Shown here piece after piece: positions 1 to 8,472 of a stretch of 39,496 nt of DNA. Within the stretch, counting starts at the first letter, position 1; each line of letters starts with the position of its first letter. The DNA comes from an uncultured Clostridia bacterium (GTDB lineage Bacteria; Bacillota; Clostridia; Christensenellales; UBA3700). The DNA is taken from the NCBI GenBank assembly GCA_947177795.1, contig CAMWVR010000008.1, positions 1 to 39,496 of the forward strand, given 5' to 3'. A program made the translations under genes and the position numbers. The notes beneath the pieces are model-generated. The model did not search any database. It saw nothing but the letters and a program-made list of their open reading frames with translations, and had not been told where the DNA came from.

Positions 1-3000
1 CGTCTCCGCTCGCGTCTCTTCTGATGTCTTTCATATACTCGTCTTCCATTTTCAAAAGAGCTACAGTTGTGTCTTTCTTTATAGTGAGCTTGACCAATGG
101 ATTGGCGCTTGTCTGTCCGTATACTACGAAGTACGTCGACTTCTTCTCTTTGCACTTATACTTTGTCAGCGCGTAGTCTCTCAAGCCGTCAAAGTACTTC
201 TTTTGCTCTTTGCTTAGCAATGCGTACGCTTCGTCTAAAGTAAGTCTCGGAGCTTTCTCTGCCTTTGGTTTTGCGGGCGCAACAGCCTTGACTTTTACTT
301 TTTTCTCCACGACCTTCTCAACAACCTTTTCGACAGGCACTTCTTTGACTATTTCTTTCTCGACTACTTTCTCTACCTCGACGGGTACTTCTACCCTTAC
401 TTCTTTCTCTACGACTTTCTCGACTTCGACGGGGACTTCAACTACCTTTTCCACGATTTGCGGTTCGGCAGACTGATTGGCGAGTTTTTCCATTATGACT
501 CGCTGTCCCTCTATCAAGGTCTTGAGCGCTTCGTCGTTGGCGGTAGCTTGTTGTGGCAACATTTGTTGCACACCCGGCAAGAGCGCAGCCACCGTCTCGG
601 AGATAAGCCCTCTCATTTCTTCGACGCTTATGCCCGATTGTGCGTATCCGTATCCGCCCTGCGGCATACCTTGAGCCATTCCACCGCCTGCGCCTGCGTT
701 GCCGCCCATCATGCTCATGAACATCATTTGCATGTTTTCATCGCGCTTTCTCGCCTCTTCTTCTCTTCTTCGCTCCTCAATATCCGCCTTGTTGCGCTCG
801 TATTCGTCTCTCAATTCCTCGGCGTATATCAACGACTTGTTGTACTTACTCTTGGCGATTATCATAAATACTATGCTCAATACCGCCAAGCCCATGAGTA
901 CGCAAGCTATTGCAGTCCAGCCTGCCGTAGCCAATCCCAAGAACGCTCCCGCATAATACGTCTTGTATTTGCTCTCCGCCATTCTCTTGTTCTGCTTACT
1001 CTTGGATAAGTACCCAAAGCCCTTGCTTGCAAATATAAGTATCAATATTATTGATATCACGCTTGCAACCAACTGCCACAGCGGCGCTTCTTTGAGTTTG
1101 TCCAAAATCTCGTCAAGCGTACCGCTTCCGCCGCCGTTACCGCTGCCGCCGTTTCCGTCGCCGTTATTGCCGCTGTCGGGCACGTCTCCGCTCGGATTAT
1201 CGCCGCTTCCGACGTCTCCACTGCCAACGTCGCCGCTACCTATATCTCCACTTCCGATATCTCCGCTACCAATATCTCCGCTACCCGGATTATCGGGATT
1301 GTCTGGGTTATCTGGGTTGTCGGGATTATCGGGGTTATCGGGGTTATCGGGGTCGACGGGTTTCTCGAGAGGTGGAATTACTTCTTGCTCGACAAGAATC
1401 TTGTCGCAGACAGAACACTTGACTCCGTCCGTCAGTCCCGACGAATCTTCAGTGGGTTCTACGCCCGAAATAGTCTCTTCTTCATGCTCCGCCTTGTCGA
1501 CTTGCTCGTTGCAACCATCAAAGGTACACTCATGCCAATGGTAAGTACCGTCGGACTCCCATACGTCTCCCGGGGTGTGCTGTGTATGCTCAAGCGTAGG
1601 CGTGGTCTTACGTATCTCACTGCCGCACTCGCATGCCCAAAGCTCTTCGCCCTGCTCGGTCTCCGTAGCTTCTTTTATAGTACTTGAGTATGCGTACGTA
1701 TGCGATACGGGGCTACTAGTGTCTCCACACCTTGAGCAAATCTGCCAATGCGTATCGTCGTCGTAAGCGTACTCGGAGTGGTCGTGACCCAAAGCCTCTT
1801 GCTCGCCGTCTTGATATTCATATCCGCAGACGCTGCAAGTATGCTCGGTATATCCGCCCTGCGTACAGGTGGGATCAAAGACTTGGTCTTGGTACTCGTG
1901 AGCGACTTTGTCAAGTTGTTCGCTACAACCGTCAAAGGTACACTCGTGCCAATGGTATGTCCCGTCGGACTCCCATACGTCTCCCGGGGTGTGCTGTGTA
2001 TGCTCAAGCGTAGGCGTGGTCTTACGTATCTCACTGCCGCACTCGCACGCCCAAAGCTCTTCGCCCTGCTCGGTCTCCGTAGCTTCTTTTATAGTGCTTG
2101 AATATGCGTACGTATGCGATACGGGGGTACTAGTGTCTCCACACCTTGAGCAAATCTGCCAATGCGTATCGTCGTCGTGAGCATAATTGACGTAATCGTG
2201 ATCCAAAGCGTCTTGCTCGTTGTCTCGATAATTATCTCCGCAGGCACTGCAAGTATGCAAAGTATATCCGTCTGCCGTGCAAGTGGGCACAAAGACTTGG
2301 TCTTGATAATTGTGAGGTATCATAGCAATAGACTCGGTCTTTTTGTCCGTAGCCGTAGCGGCGTAAGGATAAGTCACGGAGACAGTATAGGTCTTGGAGC
2401 CGAGCTCTGCGCAAGTAGACGCTTTGTCGACTTTGACTGTAGAATTTTCGGTAACGCTGTCATTGTCTCCGCACTCCGAGCACTCGTAGGAGAACGTCGC
2501 CGATGAATTGTCGTCAGCCCAAGTCCAGCTTGTGATCGAATAATCGTGAGGCAACGTAGATATAACGTCGCTCTTAGTATCGGTATAAGTATTGCCGTTT
2601 AGCGTAACGGTTGCGGTAAAGGTAAGCAAGCCTTGTTTGGTACAAGTAGCGTCCTCTTTGTTTTCCGTGACCTGCGCCGCAATTGTATGTCTCGGCTCGT
2701 CTCCTCGAGAACATGCGAATGTGGCAGTCGCCGTATGGAAGGCGTCATTCCACCCCCAAGTGGGATCTCCGACGTAATCGTGCCCCAGCGCAGAGCCCTC
2801 TTTGGTACGCGTATCGCTCTCCGAGCAGTCGGGGAAAGTGCAATATCCCGTCTCCGTGCCGTCTTGCGTACAGGTCGCCGAGTCTGCGTCATATACGTAA
2901 TTGTCAAAGGTATGCTTGTGCGCAGTGATGACCAAAGGCACCGTCACGCTTGCCGCATTATAATTGGCGGTCGCCGCAACAGACAGCACGATTCTATAAG

Positions 3001-5014
3001 TACCCTGCGCAGTGGGCGGACCTGACAACAGCGTATTAGAGCTGTCGTAATAGGCAATGGAGACATCTTCGCCGTTGGACGACGTACCCGAGATGTCGTA
3101 GACGCACCCCTCGACGGTCTCTGCGACGGTAATGCTAGTCTTTGACGGCGTGATCTTGGGCGTAGCCTTCTTGATGACGAAATCAAAGGTCACAGGGTCT
3201 TTGGTATATCCCGTCCATACGCAACCGTTGACGGGCGTAACCGTGACGGTGTAAGTACCTGCGTTGACTTGCACGTTGTTTTCCACCTTCATATACGTTG
3301 TGTCTATGCCTTTGGGATTATACGTCTGAGCAGATCCCGTATATACAAAGTTCGTGTCGTCCGCAGTAGGTTTATCCATCGTCTTTGGCGTGACAAACGC
3401 CGCTTCCGTACCTGCGGTATTCCAAGCGACGACGTAATTAGTCACGTTACTGAAAAAGATATCCGCAGGATCTTTTCCCGAGTTATATTTACCAAAGCCG
3501 GTAGTAATGGCAGTGCCTGAAGCCAGCGAACTGCTCGACCACACTCCGATTTGCGAACCTTCATCCAACTCGCCTACGATATTAAGAGGGATTCTAGCTA
3601 CGTCCGATTCAACTGTATTATTTCTAACAGTATTACCGGTAATCTTGATTAATCCCGATAGATTTATTATGGGCGCAATATAACTAGTAGTACCACCATT
3701 GGAATTAATGCCACCACCCATGTATCCTATATTGCTAGTCCCCGTATACGTGCCTTTATTTCCCGTGATAGTTGAGTCTGTAATATTGCAAGTTATTCCC
3801 GTGCTATGAAGGTATATTCCACCACTGAATCCGCTTGAAGTATTGTTTGCAATAGTAGTTCCGCTTACGGATATTTCTCCGTTGGGAGTATACATATAAA
3901 CGCCGCCGACAACGCCCGTATTATCATGAAAATTACAGTCTCTTATTACGGTGGATTTCGTATAAGTATACATGCACGCCGTGGATACTTGGCTATACGG
4001 ATTAGTGTTGTTGTAGATTTCACAATTTTCTATAATAGCACTTTCTTCTGATTCATAAGAGGAAATATATAGCGGACATCCCACGTTGTCGAAAAAAGAG
4101 CACCCATTTATATTAAAAGATTTGTATTTGTATATGTTCAAAATATTTAAACTGTATTTTCCGTCTTCAGATACATTATTGCCTGAAAAAATACAATCAG
4201 AAATATTTATACTACCATTAGAGGCAGATAGGCTACATAAACTTACCCCCGAATCGGGTGTTGTGGATACATTATTATTAAAAGTCACTCCGTCTAAAAC
4301 AATCGAATCTGCAACGTTAGCAGATATGCCGATGTTGGTCGCATATGCATTTCCTCTATAATTTGAAATAGAACCGCCGTTCATCGTAAAACTTCCACCC
4401 TCAACATAGACGGCGCCGGGAGTCCTATATGACGACGAAAGCCCGTTTGAAGCACCGTAGGAGATATTAACGTCATTGAGAGTAATATTGCAATTACTAG
4501 CTCTAAGAGCGCTGCCCTTAGTAGTTCTATCTGAAGCTGCGCCATATAACTTTCCCTGCCCACCCGAACTATCTTCAATAGTTAAGTCCGTGTAAATGGC
4601 AAATATATAACTACAACGACCTGCCCCGCTACGACTAATAGTGTGTCCGTTGAGATCGAGGACGACGTATTTGCGCGCAGACGCAGTGCCATTAATATAG
4701 AGATTATCTGTGTTGCTTGAGTCCGAAGTAATAACCCAATCGGCAGTAAGCTTGATCTTGACGACGTTGTCTGCGCTGCTTGAATTGACGTAAGTATTCC
4801 ACTTTGTCCTCATTGCCGTGGCAGTAGTCTCGCCGAGTTCATACTCTACGTCGTATTCTGCAGGTTGTCTCTCCACCTCGTCTGCCATAGGCACAACGAC
4901 CTCTTGAGTATGGGAATCTAAATCTATATTGGAAAACATCAAACCAAATGCGACCGAGCCTAAAATCAGAGCAAAAACTCCAATCAAAGCAACCAACGAT
5001 TTTCTGTACTTCAT
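1..5014 (-). CDS. Giant modular surface protein, 3' end cut by window edge
   Basis: One frame is open from ATG at 5014 to the left edge (1671 residues, no stop). I spot-checked the reading frame at seven places. SD AAGGAG lies 7 nt before the ATG. Order: signal or anchor helix (1-28); beta-helix-like region rich in Asn/Ser/Gly (about 95-500); two Ig/MBG-like modules (about 550-690); Cys-rich CxxC modules in tandem (about 695-1205); PDN repeats and GSGD repeats (about 1220-1275); membrane helix (about 1312-1336); a second, long hydrophobic stretch (about 1353-1388); charged helix; Met/Gly-rich patch; VEVPVEVEK-type repeats (about 1520-1575); conserved C-terminal domain (1589 on). Probably exported and cell-surface; adhesion or display is inference. 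The paralogue at 37890 suggests about 50 residues are missing. The sidedness of the C-terminal domain is unclear, because the second hydrophobic stretch could be one helix or a hairpin. Confidence 0.88.
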   Translation of the reverse strand, partial: MKYRKSLVALIGVFALILGSVAFGLMFSNIDLDSHTQEVVVPMADEVERQPAEYDVEYELGETTATAMRTKWNTYVNSSSADNVVKIKLTADWVITSDSSNTDNLYINGTASARKYVVLDLNGHTISRSGAGRCSYIFAIYTDLTIEDSSGGQGKLYGAASDRTTKGSALRASNCNITLNDVNISYGASNGLSSSYRTPGAVYVEGGSFTMNGGSISNYRGNAYATNIGISANVADSIVLDGVTFNNNVSTTPDSGVSLCSLSASNGSINISDCIFSGNNVSEDGKYSLNILNIYKYKSFNINGCSFFDNVGCPLYISSYESEESAIIENCEIYNNTNPYSQVSTACMYTYTKSTVIRDCNFHDNTGVVGGVYMYTPNGEISVSGTTIANNTSSGFSGGIYLHSTGITCNITDSTITGNKGTYTGTSNIGYMGGGINSNGGTTSYIAPIINLSGLIKITGNTVRNNTVESDVARIPLNIVGELDEGSQIGVWSSSSLASGTAITTGFGKYNSGKDPADIFFSNVTNYVVAWNTAGTEAAFVTPKTMDKPTADDTNFVYTGSAQTYNPKGIDTTYMKVENNVQVNAGTYTVTVTPVNGCVWTGYTKDPVTFDFVIKKATPKITPSKTSITVAETVEGCVYDISGTSSNGEDVSIAYYDSSNTLLSGPPTAQGTYRIVLSVAATANYNAASVTVPLVITAHKHTFDNYVYDADSATCTQDGTETGYCTFPDCSESDTRTKEGSALGHDYVGDPTWGWNDAFHTATATFACSRGDEPRHTIAAQVTENKEDATCTKQGLLTFTATVTLNGNTYTDTKSDVISTLPHDYSITSWTWADDNSSATFSYECSECGDNDSVTENSTVKVDKASTCAELGSKTYTVSVTYPYAATATDKKTESIAMIPHNYQDQVFVPTCTADGYTLHTCSACGDNYRDNEQDALDHDYVNYAHDDDTHWQICSRCGDTSTPVSHTYAYSSTIKEATETEQGEELWACECGSEIRKTTPTLEHTQHTPGDVWESDGTYHWHECTFDGCSEQLDKVAHEYQDQVFDPTCTQGGYTEHTCSVCGYEYQDGEQEALGHDHSEYAYDDDTHWQICSRCGDTSSPVSHTYAYSSTIKEATETEQGEELWACECGSEIRKTTPTLEHTQHTPGDVWESDGTYHWHECTFDGCNEQVDKAEHEEETISGVEPTEDSSGLTDGVKCSVCDKILVEQEVIPPLEKPVDPDNPDNPDNPDNPDNPDNPDNPGSGDIGSGDIGSGDIGSGDVGSGDVGSGDNPSGDVPDSGNNGDGNGGSGNGGGSGTLDEILDKLKEAPLWQLVASVISIILILIFASKGFGYLSKSKQNKRMAESKYKTYYAGAFLGLATAGWTAIACVLMGLAVLSIVFMIIAKSKYNKSLIYAEELRDEYERNKADIEERRREEEARKRDENMQMMFMSMMGGNAGAGGGMAQGMPQGGYGYAQSGISVEEMRGLISETVAALLPGVQQMLPQQATANDEALKTLIEGQRVIMEKLANQSAEPQIVEKVVEVPVEVEKVVEKEVRVEVPVEVEKVVEKEIVKEVPVEKVVEKVVEKKVKVKAVAPAKPKAEKAPRLTLDEAYALLSKEQKKYFDGLRDYALTKYKCKEKKSTYFVVYGQTSANPLVKLTIKKDTTVALLKMEDEYMKDIRRDASGD

Positions 5015-5036
5015 TAGTAATCTCCTTATTCCGTAT

Positions 5037-5064
5037 ATTCCAAAAAAAGTATACTTTTACTGAC
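5037..5064. repeat. Left arm of 28-bp inverted repeat (putative inverton)
   Basis: Matches the reverse complement of 5134-5161 at 27 of 28 positions. The single difference is in the A-tract. Both arms contain the palindrome GTATAC. The arms enclose 69 bp that hold a consensus promoter. No matching target-site duplication is visible outside the arms, which argues against a simple MITE. Confidence 0.85.
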
Positions 5065-5073
5065 CCAAAGATA

Positions 5074-5102
5074 TTGCAAATAAATCATACGCGAAGTATA
5101 AT
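5074..5102 (+). promoter_or_regulatory. Consensus promoter inside inverted repeats, facing away from the surface gene
   Basis: TTGCAA (5074-5079), 17-bp spacer, TATAAT (5097-5102); predicted start near 5109 on the plus strand. There is no plus-strand gene ahead, only a terminator at 5208-5239. If 5037-5161 were inverted, the same promoter would read the minus strand and start about 75 nt before the ATG at 5014. A weaker minus-strand candidate (TTTACG-N18-TATGAT, 5113-5084) exists in the present orientation, so OFF need not mean silent. Confidence 0.6.
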
Positions 5103-5133
5103 GTAATCGTAAAAATACGCCCTTTCGCGGGCA

Positions 5134-5161
5134 GTCAGTAAAAGTATACATTTTTTGGAAT
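5134..5161. repeat. Right arm of 28-bp inverted repeat (putative inverton)
   Basis: Partner of 5037-5064. The pair flanks 5065-5133. No recombinase gene is present in the window, so any inversion would depend on an enzyme encoded elsewhere. Confidence 0.85.
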
Positions 5162-5207
5162 GGCGTAAAATCTAAATTAAAATAGAATTTTAAATGAATA
5201 AAATGAA

Positions 5208-5239
5208 TGACACGCAACAAACTTGCGTGTCAGTTTTTT
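5208..5239 (+). terminator. Intrinsic terminator facing the inverton promoter
   Basis: A perfect 10-bp stem (TGACACGCAA / TTGCGTGTCA, loop CAAAC) is followed on the plus strand by AGTTTTTT. The only upstream plus-strand promoter is the one at 5074-5102. On the minus strand the tail is only loosely T-rich, so it could also end the operon that finishes at 5268. Confidence 0.75.
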
Positions 5240-5267
5240 AGTCGAAAGGTCTAATCCTTTTAAAATT

Positions 5268-5864
5268 TTAAATACAGAAATAACAAATTGCGTTGCACAA
5301 AAGACAACTTGCGCAATAAGAACAAAGTCCGCCCGTCATCGAGCCGCCGACTTCTCTTGGTTGCTCATAACCTGCTCTCGATTGTCTCTGCGCTTTAATC
5401 TCGTCGTCTGCCTTGAATTGCTGGCGCTTGAGAATCTCCAAGGTGTTGAGATAATCGGCATTGTTGGGGTCGAGAATCAAAGCCATCTCGACTTGAGTCT
5501 TGCTCTCCAAAAACCAATTGCGCTTGTAGAATATATTGGCTTGGGCATAATGCCACTCGCCGTCTCTTGGCTCGGTGTCGTCCAAAAGTTGTTGAGCCTC
5601 GTTGAGCTTGCCTTCTTTGATAAGCTTCTTGATGACTTGATAGATAGAACCGTCTCCGACGATCTCTCGCTTTTTGATATCCTCGACGCAGTCGTTGTAG
5701 GCAATCTTGATTTTGGAAAGCATCTTTGCTCCGATAGAGCCGCTCTCGCCCTCTTCAAAGCATTGAATTTGATATTTTTCTTTGAGATTTTTGTAGGCAT
5801 TTTCCACTTCTTGCAAAGTGGCGTTGTCCTTAAGTCCCAAAATTATATACGAGTTTTCTTGCAT
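5268..5864 (-). CDS. Degenerate J-domain protein with Cys-rich tail
   Basis: 198 residues. The N-terminus reads as a J-domain (YIILGLKDNATLQEVENAY at 6-24, later KIKIAYNDC), but the HPD signature that activates DnaK is absent: after helix II comes KEKYQIQCFEEGE. Residues about 75-150 look like TPR or helical repeats. The C-terminus has six Cys at 181, 184, 187, 190, 194 and 197, spaced like a metal site or a palmitoyl-like cluster. SD GAGGAGA precedes the ATG. Its start overlaps the DUF5685 gene by 22 nt, so the two are probably translationally coupled. From memory, DUF5685 genes in Clostridia often have a J-like neighbour. Function unknown; a DnaK-independent partner of the upstream protein is an inference. 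Confidence 0.8.
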   Translation of the reverse strand: MQENSYIILGLKDNATLQEVENAYKNLKEKYQIQCFEEGESGSIGAKMLSKIKIAYNDCVEDIKKREIVGDGSIYQVIKKLIKEGKLNEAQQLLDDTEPRDGEWHYAQANIFYKRNWFLESKTQVEMALILDPNNADYLNTLEILKRQQFKADDEIKAQRQSRAGYEQPREVGGSMTGGLCSYCASCLLCNAICYFCI

Positions 5865-6715
5865 TTTTCGATTCTCCTCAACAACTCTTTGGTGTTATTT
5901 AACATACCATACCAGATAACGTTTGTCAATATCCCCTCATATTTTTTTACTTGAATTTTATCAAAGTCGTCCAAAATGGCATTATAGGCGCTCATAAGTA
6001 CGTATTCTAAGACTTCTTTTTTGTCTTGCAAAAAGGTCGCTTTGTCCTTGTAATCATAGTTTTGCAAAAAGACGTTGAAGCTCTTTTTCTTGAAGTCGTC
6101 GTCTACGTCGTCGACGGCGTCGCACAGATACACCCATTTGCCCATATTGTACATCAGATTCTTGACAGGCTCTTGATAATTATCTCCAAATACGAGCTCT
6201 CCTATCCTGACCATTATTTCGGCAAAAGGATGCGCCACTCTGTCGGGACTCGAGCACTTCTCGTCCTCGAGCTTTGCAAGCTCTTGATATTTTTGAGATA
6301 TAAAGCTGTCAAAATCGGGATATAATTTTTTTGCCTTTCTGTAATGCCTTTTGATGACCACAGCGTCGGCAAGTCTTTTGGACGCAGACCTTTCGTCCTT
6401 GAAGTCGTCCACACATTTATAATGCGCCAATATCGTAGATATATCCACGACCTTTTGCGTAATTTCGTCGTCGCAACCTATGAGCTTCTTTTGCACGGGA
6501 TTGAGTACGCATACGCCCATTTTCATTTCCAGCTCTACGTCCAGCACCGCATGCGCCAACACGTTGAGAAAAGTCATGTCGTAAGTCGTGCCTATTCTCA
6601 TCAGCTGTCCGCAACGCCTGCCAATGCTCTTGCACAGCCCACAATAGAACCCCCTATATCCATAGTAGTCTTTCATAAACATATTGAGTTTGTCAGGAAT
6701 GACGTATCCGAACAT
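5843..6715 (-). CDS. DUF5685 family protein
   Basis: 290 residues. It starts MFGYVIPDKL and has YCGLCKSIG at 24-32, the hallmark opening and CxxC of DUF5685, followed by an almost all-helical, acidic body with a DAVDDVDDDFKKK segment typical of the family. No signal peptide or membrane helix is seen, so it is probably cytosolic. The Asp-rich helices vaguely recall prenyl-synthase folds, but no activity is established. It is first in a two-gene operon with the J-like gene (22-nt overlap). The leader contains a 7-bp hairpin (6747-6764, CTTCCCC/GGGGAAG). SD is CGGAG, 5 nt from the ATG. Family assignment is from recognition, not a search. Confidence 0.8.
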   Translation of the reverse strand: MFGYVIPDKLNMFMKDYYGYRGFYCGLCKSIGRRCGQLMRIGTTYDMTFLNVLAHAVLDVELEMKMGVCVLNPVQKKLIGCDDEITQKVVDISTILAHYKCVDDFKDERSASKRLADAVVIKRHYRKAKKLYPDFDSFISQKYQELAKLEDEKCSSPDRVAHPFAEIMVRIGELVFGDNYQEPVKNLMYNMGKWVYLCDAVDDVDDDFKKKSFNVFLQNYDYKDKATFLQDKKEVLEYVLMSAYNAILDDFDKIQVKKYEGILTNVIWYGMLNNTKELLRRIEKCKKTRI

Positions 6716-6836
6716 GGTTGCTCCGTTTGTGTTTTTTATTCTTGGCTTCCCCTTGAGGGGAAGTTAAAAGAACATATTTACTTATTTATTATATAATATA
6801 TATTATCAATATTATATAGTATTATATTAATCGGTT

Positions 6837-7087
6837 GAGATTTCTCGACTACGCTCGTAAGGACATTATATACACATCACCTTGAACGTACTTTCCTGTC
6901 ACCTCGACCGTAGTGGAGAGGTCTCTATCCGTTTATTTTCATATTGCGGAGATTTCTCCACGCACTTCGTTTGGTCGAAATGACGTAAGATTAGATATTT
7001 CGACTTCGCTTCGCTCCGCTCAATATGACTCGTTTAAAGCGAGAGTAACACATTCAACAAGTCACCCTGAGCGTAGCCGAAGGGTCT
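6837..7087. repeat. R1 palindrome cluster, 5 copies
   Basis: The 370-bp gap 6716-7085 has an AT-rich promoter zone (6770-6835), then R1 copies at 6837-6865 (core deleted), 6898-6924 (inverted, CCTC/GAGG arms), 6949-6984 (TTTC/GAAA arms), 6993-7029 (ATATT/AATAT arms) and 7061-7087 (inverted, CCCTT/AGGG arms). The last copy overlaps the trpS stop codon. No gene is seen. Confidence 0.85.
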
Positions 7088-8081
7088 ATATCGTTACGTA
7101 ACCTATAGCCTGCTTAAATCTCTTTAAGGTCTTTTCTGCAATTTCGCTTGCCCTTTGCGCGCCGTCTTTTGCGCAGGACATGAGATAATCCTTTGAATCA
7201 ATGAGTCTCTTGTACTCTTCTTGGAAGGGGCGCAACATCTCTATTACGCTGTCGGCGACTCTGAGTTTGAGGTCGCCGTATCTCAAGCCCTGACAATCGG
7301 CTACCGTTTGCTCAATAGTCTTGCCCGTTGCGACCGCCAATATACCCAATAGATTGGATATTCCCGCCTTGTTCTCGGGATCGTAGGCAATCGTGGTGTC
7401 GCTGTCGGTCACTGCCTTTTTGAACTTCTTGACGATGACCTCCGGCGGATCGAGACAGGATATCACGCCGTTGGGATTGGGGTCGGACTTGCTCATCTTG
7501 CTGGTGGGGTCTTGAAGACTCGTAATCTTTGCGCCTATCTTGGGCATGAATCCCTCGGGCACTTTGAAAATATCGCCGTAGATATTGTTGACTCTCGTGG
7601 CAATATCGCGAGTAATCTCAATATGCTGGAGTTGGTCGTATCCCACAGGCACAAGGTCGGTGTCATAGAGCAATATATCCGCCGCCATAAGCACGGGATA
7701 ATCCATGAGTCCCATATTGATATTGTCGGCGTGCTTTGCAGACTTATCCTTGAACTGCGTCATTCTGTTCATCTCGCCGACGTAGGTATAGCAATTGAGC
7801 AACCAAGCAAGTTCGCTGTGCTGCGGCACGTGGGATTGGAAATATATGACGCTCTTCTTTGCGTCAAGACCTACCGCTTGAAATAGCGCATAAAAGCTCA
7901 TGCAGTTTTTATAGAACGCCTCGGGATCTTGTCGCACCGTGATAGTGTGCAAGTCTGCCAATGCAAAAATGCACTTGTTGTCCCCGTCGTTTTGCATATT
8001 GCGCCAATTGTTAACGGCTCCGATATAATTGCCGAGCGTCATTATGCCCGACGGCTGTATTGCGCTGTAAATCGTCTTCAT
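7086..8081 (-). CDS. trpS: Tryptophan--tRNA ligase
   Basis: 331 residues, the normal size for bacterial TrpRS. It charges tRNA-Trp in the cytosol. The class I HIGH-equivalent is PSGIMTLGNY (10-19), the KMSKS loop is at 195-199, and the tryptophan-pocket segment YPVLMAADILLY has Asp135. SD AAAGGT lies about 7 nt from the ATG. No T-box leader is visible upstream, where there are only R1 repeats. The stop codon TAG is shared with the end of an R1 copy, so the repeat sits exactly at the 3' end of the gene. It is transcribed alone between repeat-filled gaps. Confidence 0.97.
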   Translation of the reverse strand: MKTIYSAIQPSGIMTLGNYIGAVNNWRNMQNDGDNKCIFALADLHTITVRQDPEAFYKNCMSFYALFQAVGLDAKKSVIYFQSHVPQHSELAWLLNCYTYVGEMNRMTQFKDKSAKHADNINMGLMDYPVLMAADILLYDTDLVPVGYDQLQHIEITRDIATRVNNIYGDIFKVPEGFMPKIGAKITSLQDPTSKMSKSDPNPNGVISCLDPPEVIVKKFKKAVTDSDTTIAYDPENKAGISNLLGILAVATGKTIEQTVADCQGLRYGDLKLRVADSVIEMLRPFQEEYKRLIDSKDYLMSCAKDGAQRASEIAEKTLKRFKQAIGYVTI

Positions 8082-8115
8082 GAATATACCTTTTTACGTT
8101 GTTATTAATTTGATT

Positions 8116-8466
8116 GAGATTTCTCCACGCACTTCGTTTGGTCGAAATAACGTAAGTTGTTAAGATTTCTCGACTTCGCTCGAAATGACATTATATACAT
8201 ATCACCTTGAACGTACTTTCCTGTCACCTCGACCGTAGTGGAGAGGTCTCTATCCGTTTATTTTCATATTGCAGAGATTTCTCCACGCACTTCGTTTGGT
8301 CGAAATGACGTAATTTGTTAAGATTTCTCGACTACGCTCGAAATGACATTATATACATATCATCTTGAACGTACTTTCCTGTCACCTCGACCGTAGTGGA
8401 GAGGTCTCTATCCGTTTATTTCATATTGCGGAGATTTCTCCACGCACTTCGTTTGGTCGAAATGAC
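8116..8466. repeat. R1 cluster arranged as a 158-bp higher-order repeat, 7 copies
   Basis: This fills the 391-bp trpS-thrC gap. R1 copies lie at 8116-8151, 8163-8189, 8223-8249 (inverted), 8274-8309, 8321-8347, 8381-8407 (inverted) and 8431-8466. The spacer word CGTACTTTCCTGTCACC recurs at 8212 and 8370 (158 bp apart), and once more near 6887. Each unit pairs a direct R1 with an inverted R1, like a BIME. No gene is seen. Confidence 0.85.
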
Positions 8467-8472
8467 ATTGGA

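Noticed and set aside
210..1009. Plus-strand open frames with Thr/Ser/Phe repeats opposite the left surface gene
   Set aside because: They are antisense shadows of the VEK/VEVPVEVEK repeats; composition is low-complexity and the minus frame is open for over 5 kb.
1675..2292. Minus-strand frames at 1675-2034 and 2089-2292
   Set aside because: Out of frame with the giant gene and repeated because of the 414-bp duplication; no family motifs or ribosome binding sites.
5037..5161. MITE instead of inverton
   Set aside because: Possible, but no target-site duplication is visible, and the enclosed consensus promoter plus facing terminator are better explained by promoter inversion. Kept as an alternative.
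5223..5954. Plus-strand 243-residue frame
   Set aside because: Antisense to the J-like and DUF5685 genes; hydrophobic composition arises from their codon pattern.
6837..8466. CRISPR array
   Set aside because: R1 copies occur in both orientations with irregular spacing and no unique spacers, and there are no cas genes.
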